From assembly GCA_016987375.1 (NCBI GenBank), contig PJRA01000263.1:6037478-6101477 (forward strand): a stretch of DNA of 64,000 nucleotides. Direction: 5' to 3'. This stretch comes from Brachionus koreanus. Taxonomy: Eukaryota; Rotifera; Eurotatoria; Ploima; Brachionidae. Both the position numbers and the translations under genes were made by a program. This document shows, one piece after another, positions 59,201-64,000 of this stretch. The notes under the pieces are model-generated. The model saw only the letters and a list, made by a program, of their open reading frames with translations. It did not search any database and was not told the origin of the DNA. Within the stretch, counting starts at the first letter, position 1; the number at the start of each line of letters is the position of its first letter.

Positions 59201-62200
59201 AACGTCAACTAAAGTTTAGTCTAGTTTAGTTTATTTAATAAATATAAATGGCACAATTTATGACATACACGTTGTTTACAGTACTATATCTGTGAATTAC
59301 TTTATTTAAAAATATTTCTTTTAAATTAAATTAAATGATTGAATGAATAAGAAAAATGGTTTGCNNNNNNNNNNNNNNNNNNNNNNNNNNNNNNNNNNNN
59401 NNNNNNNNNTAGTGTCCCATGCAATACACAGTTCTTCTAAGGGTAACCAAATATGATATTGTTGAAAATAGCAGTTGAACAAGGATAATATCTTAAATTG
59501 ATGATTAATATTTTGGCGCTAAACAAACATTCGGTTTTTCAGCATAGGTTCATCAATATCGTCTTCAGTATCGTTTATGTCATTAACAACGTGTACACTT
59601 TTTTTATTATTTTTTATTCTATGAAAAAAAAATTTTGAAATAATATTTGCTACTTTATTTTTTTAATAAAGTGTTCCAAATCATAACTTGTAGTTAGACA
59701 TGTAAACTTTGAGTCTATTAACTTCCGTCAAATTTAATCAGTTATAATGATTTTTGTTTTAAAATAAACGTGAGAATTTTTTTTTAAATCTTTGAGAAAA
59801 ATTATCTTATTAATTTATGCTTTCTAAAATTATTATAGTTTTTTATATAATATTTTTTAATTAAAAAAACATGAAAAAATGCTTGGTGCTTCAAGTGTTA
59901 AAGAAAAAATTTTAACCATTTTTCTTTATAAAAGAACATGTTATTGTTGTGGATTTTGTCATAAAATGACATTTCTTAAAAATATTATTTTTTTTTTAAA
60001 AAATAGAACTTTTTTATATTAAACAAAAAAAATACTAGATAATCATGATGAAGTTTTGATGAAGCCAGAATATGAAGGTTTGTGGAATACAGAATTCAGA
60101 AAATATGATTCTGGTGATTTATACAAAATAAATCGAAACTTTCCTCCATGCTATAAAACAAAAACCGAAAAAGAGCTTTATCTTAAATCGCTTGATAAGT
60201 TGAAAAAAAGCGCAGTTAAAGATCAAGTTGTGGCTGGAAGAAAATTCTCTGGAATTTCTTTTAAAAGTCAGCCTAAAATTGTTCATTTCAAAGTAATTTT
60301 GCAAATATTTTTTTTTAGTCAAACATCAAAAAACACAATAAATAAATTGCTTAAAAATTTAGGATTTTGATATTGACAACATATACAACATTAAAGTTAT
60401 TCTGACAAATATTTCTTATTCAATTAATACGTGTAAATTAATTGATATCAGTGATAATTTAAAGGATTTCATAAATATTGAGTAAATAATTTTTTCTACT
60501 TGATGATTATTTTGAAAATTAAATATTTAAAAAAAAAAGCTTTAAGCCCCCGGGTCAACTCTCAGCTGGATTGACGTGTGAATTTAACGTTACTTTTTCT
60601 CCAAAGGTTAGTAAAACTATTTGATTGATTGACAAATTGCTAGAATAATCTCTACTTAAGATAAACAAAAATTTAGAGGGCGAAATTAAATTTCTTGCAA
60701 CTAATGGTCCATTTTCTGTTCCGATTTCGTGTACGATAAAAAAATGCGATGTAAGCTTTAATTTTTATTTTTAAATAAAGATATAAATTTTTTTTAGTTA
60801 AGTTTGAGTTCAAATTCGATATCGTTTGGAACAATTGTAATCGGAGAAGAATTGACTAAAAAGATACAATTGATAAACAAAGGTGCTTTGGGAACTAATT
60901 TTAAGTTAATAACAAAGCGAGAATCGAAAAAAATAATGCAGGGCTTACAAACAAGCGAATTGGAATCGCGATTAGATGAAGTTTCTGATGGAATTAAGAT
61001 GGGATCAGTAATTTTTTTTAGATTTTTTTTTTTAATAAAAAATGCTTATTTACTTTTGTAAGGTAAAAAGTGGATTAATTGGCCCATTTTCGACAGTAGA
61101 TCTTGATTTTATATTCTTGCCTAGTTTTCCAGGAAAATTCCAAGAAGATTTTGTACTATTATTTAATGATGAAAATTCAAAACAAGTAAAAAATAAATTG
61201 GGGAAATTATTTTTTTTTAAAATTTATTTTTATTTGTTTTTCTAGATTGAAATAACAACAAAAGCAACAGCTATTGATGTCCCTATTTGGATTGAAAATG
61301 TGAATGTAGATTTGAAAATTTGTATGTTTGATAGATTATATCAGGATGTGATCCGTGTTCATAATAGAGCTAGTGCAGCTCTAAGAATTACATTTGAAAT
61401 TCCCTTCGAGCTGAAAAATCATCTAGAAATACTACCCAAAACAGCTTTTATTCAGGCGAAATCGGAATTTGCAGCCCAGATAAAATTCACCGCTAGAAAG
61501 AGTCTGCCACATGATGCTTCTGAGTACTATGATCCAATGACTGGAATTTTGGAAGTTCCTCTATTTATTAAAGTTGCCGATCAGGTTGGAAATAAATTTT
61601 AAAATTATCTGTTTAGTAGAAATTAATTTTAAATATTTTAAGAACAAAACTGTCAATTATACTTTAAATGCCATCGTTACTACTAGTGATCTTGAATTTG
61701 ATGTCAAAGAGATTGATTTCGGCCACTGTTCTATCTACGAAACAGTTAAGGCAACTGTCAATTTAACTAATCATTCAATACTTTGTCAACCATTTGGATT
61801 TGTAAACTTACCTGATGTAATGTTATTTCTAGCATTGTTAGTGTTGGGTGGCGGCCAAGCCTGGCCACATGATTGACGGACGGCCAATTGTATTGCCAAT
61901 TGTTAGAAATCGACAAATTAGTGAAAGTTAAAGATTTTCTCTAAAATTTTAACAAATTTTAGGCTAATTTCAGGAATTTAATAAAGATTAAACGTGTATG
62001 ATCTTTAACTTTTACTTTTTTTTCGATTTCTAGAAAAAAAAAATTGAAGCTATTTGAGAAATTTTGGTCAACTCATTTATGACCCCTAAATTGGCCGTCT
62101 TTCTAACATTTGGCCGGGCAACTTCACTGTTCAAAATTTTGGCTGCATCAGGGACCGCTTGTACGGTTCCCAACACTAAGCATTGTAGTGTAAAATTCTT

Positions 62201-63380
62201 ATCGAATTTGAAATTTTTAAGTTCGTAAAAGTTCAACCAAATGATGGTTTTGGCACATTACTGCCAAATGAGACTATACAGTTGGATATAAATTTTAGTC
62301 CTAAATCGGCTAAGGATTACAAGTTTTCAGTATCATGCAAATCATTGGTTAATCGTGATTTTGTAATCAATTGCAAAGGTGTTGCTGTTCATCCACCACT
62401 CAAGCTATCAGCTCAAAGAATAAATTTTAAGGCAACCGCATTAAATAGTACAAGTTTCAAAACAATTTACGTTTCTAATGACCATTTGGATTATGATCAG
62501 CATAGACATCCGGTGCCAAGAATAGGAAATGGCGATATTGCTCGTGTTGGACCGACTTATTTTGAATTTGATGTGCCAGCAGATTGTCCCTTTAAGCTAT
62601 GGCCTCAAGTTGGTTGCGTAGAACCTGGAAAAAAGTGCAAAGTCACTATTCAGTTCACGGCTAAATTAAATGAAATTGATATAAAAAAATCTGCTGCTAA
62701 ATTGATCAAAAACAAACTTATGGAAAAAGCAAGGCAAATAACTGCATCTGAACAAAATCTTTCCGTCCATAGCTCTGATGTAATTTTGAATATTTTTTTT
62801 TTTGAAATGAAAAAAAATTTAATTTAAGTTTTAACTTAATTATTGAATGATTTATTTTAATGATAAATATTTCAAACTTAAAGGAAAAGTTAAAATTTAA
62901 ATGATTCTAAACTGATGTCATTTTAGATATTAATTTTTTGAATTTAAGTATTCCGAAATGACTGAAATTCAGAAACCAAAAAAAAGAAGTAATTTAAGAT
63001 CGAAGCCAGAATCATCTTTGTCTGTTCATAAACAAGTTGACTTGAATCCTAAAACACCAGAACCTGAACAAATTGAAACTGATTCTGTTGAATTTCAAAA
63101 TGGACTTACCAGTGCTCTTAATAGCTACCCAGGAGGCCTGTACTATTTTCAAATACCATGTTACATATCGACAGTCAAAGAACATCAAGAATCCGAAGTA
63201 AAGCCATCTTATAGTATTCATAATACTATTTATCTTGATGTTATATGCCCGTCCATAAAACCTGAAATGATAGTAGTTTCAAATGAAATAAATAAGATTA
63301 TTGATTTCGGAAAAGTAACAATCGGTCAAAAATGTATTCGTAAGATTGCAATCAAGAATATTTCTAGATCTACAATTGAA
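56225..63380 (+). CDS. CFAP74: CFAP74, ciliary central-apparatus protein (3' partial)
   Basis: Twenty exons: 56225-56490, 56542-56688, 56750-56848, 56904-57008, 57061-57234, 57296-57406, 57473-57733, 57783-57918, 57976-58044, 58105-58234, 60039-60292, 60363-60481, 60540-60606, 60661-60750, 60798-61007, 61063-61185, 61246-61584, 61643-61816, 62222-62779, 62949-63380. All phases agree; 1288 codons to the last exon, so roughly 300 residues lie beyond the window (human about 1584 aa). An acidic N-terminus is followed by a long charged coiled coil (about 90-430). Then comes EGLWN..., DFDIDNIYNIKVILTNISYSIN, DFKPPGQLSAGLTCEF and a series of ASH/immunoglobulin-like domains (SFGTIVIGEE, DFGHCSIYETV, VQPNDGFGTLLP, DFGKVTIGQKC), nearly collinear with human CFAP74. 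The protein belongs to the C1d projection of the axonemal central pair and is needed for ciliary beating. Confidence 0.95.
58820..58917 (-). repeat. Dispersed repeat with degenerate coding trace (copy 2)
   Basis: Reverse complement of the segment at 5423-5520. The minus-strand peptide starts RYHKKSIIH and has ET..KG..DS with ELL.K, like the first copy. The minus-strand frame at 58460-58750 is the downstream part but is not recognisable. Confidence 0.65.
59365..59409. other. Assembly gap (45 N) in CFAP74 intron
   Basis: Run of Ns between CFAP74 exons 10 and 11. Confidence 0.95.
59770..59902. mobile_element. Partial TTAA-type MITE (copy C)
   Basis: The right end AAAAAATGCTTGGTGCTTCA...GTGTTAA matches the reverse complement of copy A (9144-9332), and the similarity extends inward through ATTATTATAGTTTTTT. 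The opposite terminus is not recognisable. Confidence 0.65.
61839..62179. mobile_element. hAT-type MITE inside CFAP74 intron, 8-bp target duplication
   Basis: Ends TAGTGTTGGG and CCCAACACTA are inverted repeats. A perfect 8-bp direct repeat AGCATTGT flanks the element (61831-61838, 62180-62187). Terminal sequence and 8-bp duplication are typical of hAT. The 341-bp element explains why this intron (61817-62221) is longer than its neighbours; splice sites on both sides are intact. Confidence 0.85.
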
Positions 63381-63399
63381 GTAATTTTTTTTCTCTGGT

Positions 63400-64000
63400 G
63401 CTTGCATTTTTCATGTCTATAAAAAATCATTGAAACTAAATGACTCAGGCCTGCTCTGAAATATCTCTCACTCAAATCGAAAAATCGATCCAGGACTGTT
63501 AGTAGTTTAAGATTATTGAAGACCTCGTTTTGCATAATGTTAGAGGAAGTATCATATCTTAATTCAAGTATAGATCTAAATACTTAAATCTAAATTTCTT
63601 AAAGTCTTGTGCATATTGATTTCTGGAAATGAAATGATAAGAATAGTCTTCAATTGATCCGACTAAAGATCTACATTCGTTTTTTAGTGTATTTTGATTT
63701 AAAACCTTTTTGTACGAATTTTTGTACTTTTATCTTCAATTTTCACTAAATGTCTCATTTTTCTATTTCGTTGAGGTATTTTTTTACATTATTTTCTAAG
63801 CTACTTTTTTTGTTGTAATGAAAAATGAAAAATGTGTGACTAAGTTATTTGTAAAAAGCAGGGTGTATTTCATTATTTGTTTCGTTTCTTTTAGTGATGT
63901 TATTAGAATAAAAATTAATTAAGAGAGGACTAATTACTGAGCCTTGAATATTCATCACTCAATGGTCATTCCCATAACCCCCAGGTTTGTCGGAAAGGCT
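63400..64000 (-). mobile_element. LINE reverse transcriptase relic, antisense in CFAP74 intron
   Basis: Reading the minus strand from 64000 down, IQGSVISPLLINFYSNNI matches the reverse transcriptase block GxPQGSxISPxLFxIYxND. Later KYLNEIEK and the C-terminal LLTVLDRFFDLSERYFRAGL match LINE tails. Several stops and no intact YxDD motif: inactive. The following CFAP74 exon lies outside the window. Confidence 0.78.

Larger units (their letters stand above)
58235..60038 (+). other. Large CFAP74 intron with repeats and a gap
   Basis: 1.8-kb phase-1 intron joining ...DFDEL to NNHDEVLMKPEYEGLWN. It contains a dispersed repeat copy (58820-58917, minus), a 45-N gap and a partial TTAA-type MITE. Human CFAP74 aligns across the junction without obvious missing segments, but an exon lost in the gap cannot be excluded. 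Confidence 0.75.

Noticed and set aside
60547..60606. Alternative CFAP74 acceptor at TTTAAG just before CCCCCGGG
   Set aside because: It shifts the frame into a stop. The acceptor at 60539 gives DFKPPGQLSAG, matching the human protein.
1..64000. CRISPR arrays, prokaryotic operons, rRNA genes, prophage
   Set aside because: Nothing resembling these was seen; intron-exon structure and gene content are clearly animal nuclear.

Overview
This window is strongly AT-rich nuclear DNA from an animal. Genes are split by mostly short introns (about 50-100 bp) with GT donors and T-rich AG acceptors. It encodes an axonemal outer-arm dynein heavy chain, a central-apparatus protein (CFAP74), a Tudor splicing factor (SMNDC1) and a p140Cap/sickle-tail protein, so it comes from a ciliated metazoan. 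Base composition, compact introns and the many decayed DNA transposons fit a small invertebrate such as a monogonont rotifer. That assignment is an inference, because no rRNA or mitochondrial marker is present. Two assembly gaps occur (28462-28520 and 59365-59409).

Layout. 1-7803: no gene recognised; it holds LINE debris and probably the undetected 5' exons of the next gene. 7804-16793 (+): an invertebrate homologue of SRCIN1/KIAA1217 with AIP3-type domain, coiled coils and a possible PDZ ligand at the C terminus. 17503-20007 (-): two tandem secreted EGF-domain proteins. They share a signal peptide, furin-like site and Cys-rich/EGF module but have quite different tails. 22418-40343 (+): a complete DNAH5/DNAH8-type dynein heavy chain of about 4599 aa, with a duplicated, phase-compatible alternative exon. 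40855-42960: a 926-bp TIR element, hairpins and a dead mariner. 43195-44158 (+): SMNDC1. 44360-55310: a transposon island holding CACTA, hAT, Tc1, ISL2EU-like and LINE relics, a 2 x 440 bp palindrome, and one intact intronless gene for a secreted berberine-bridge-type FAD oxidase (48702-50414, -). A pair of inverted repeats (about 46050-46410 and 54940-55310) brackets most of the island. 56225 to at least 63380 (+): CFAP74, 20 exons, with its 3' end beyond the window. Its introns carry a hAT-type MITE and antisense LINE debris.

Functional links. The two motile-cilium genes (DNAH5-like and CFAP74) each have a consensus-fitting RFX X-box upstream of the start codon (22146-22159 and 56114-56127), which suggests shared RFX/FOXJ1-type control. 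The other genes do not form an obvious pathway. I found no CRISPR, operon or prokaryotic feature.
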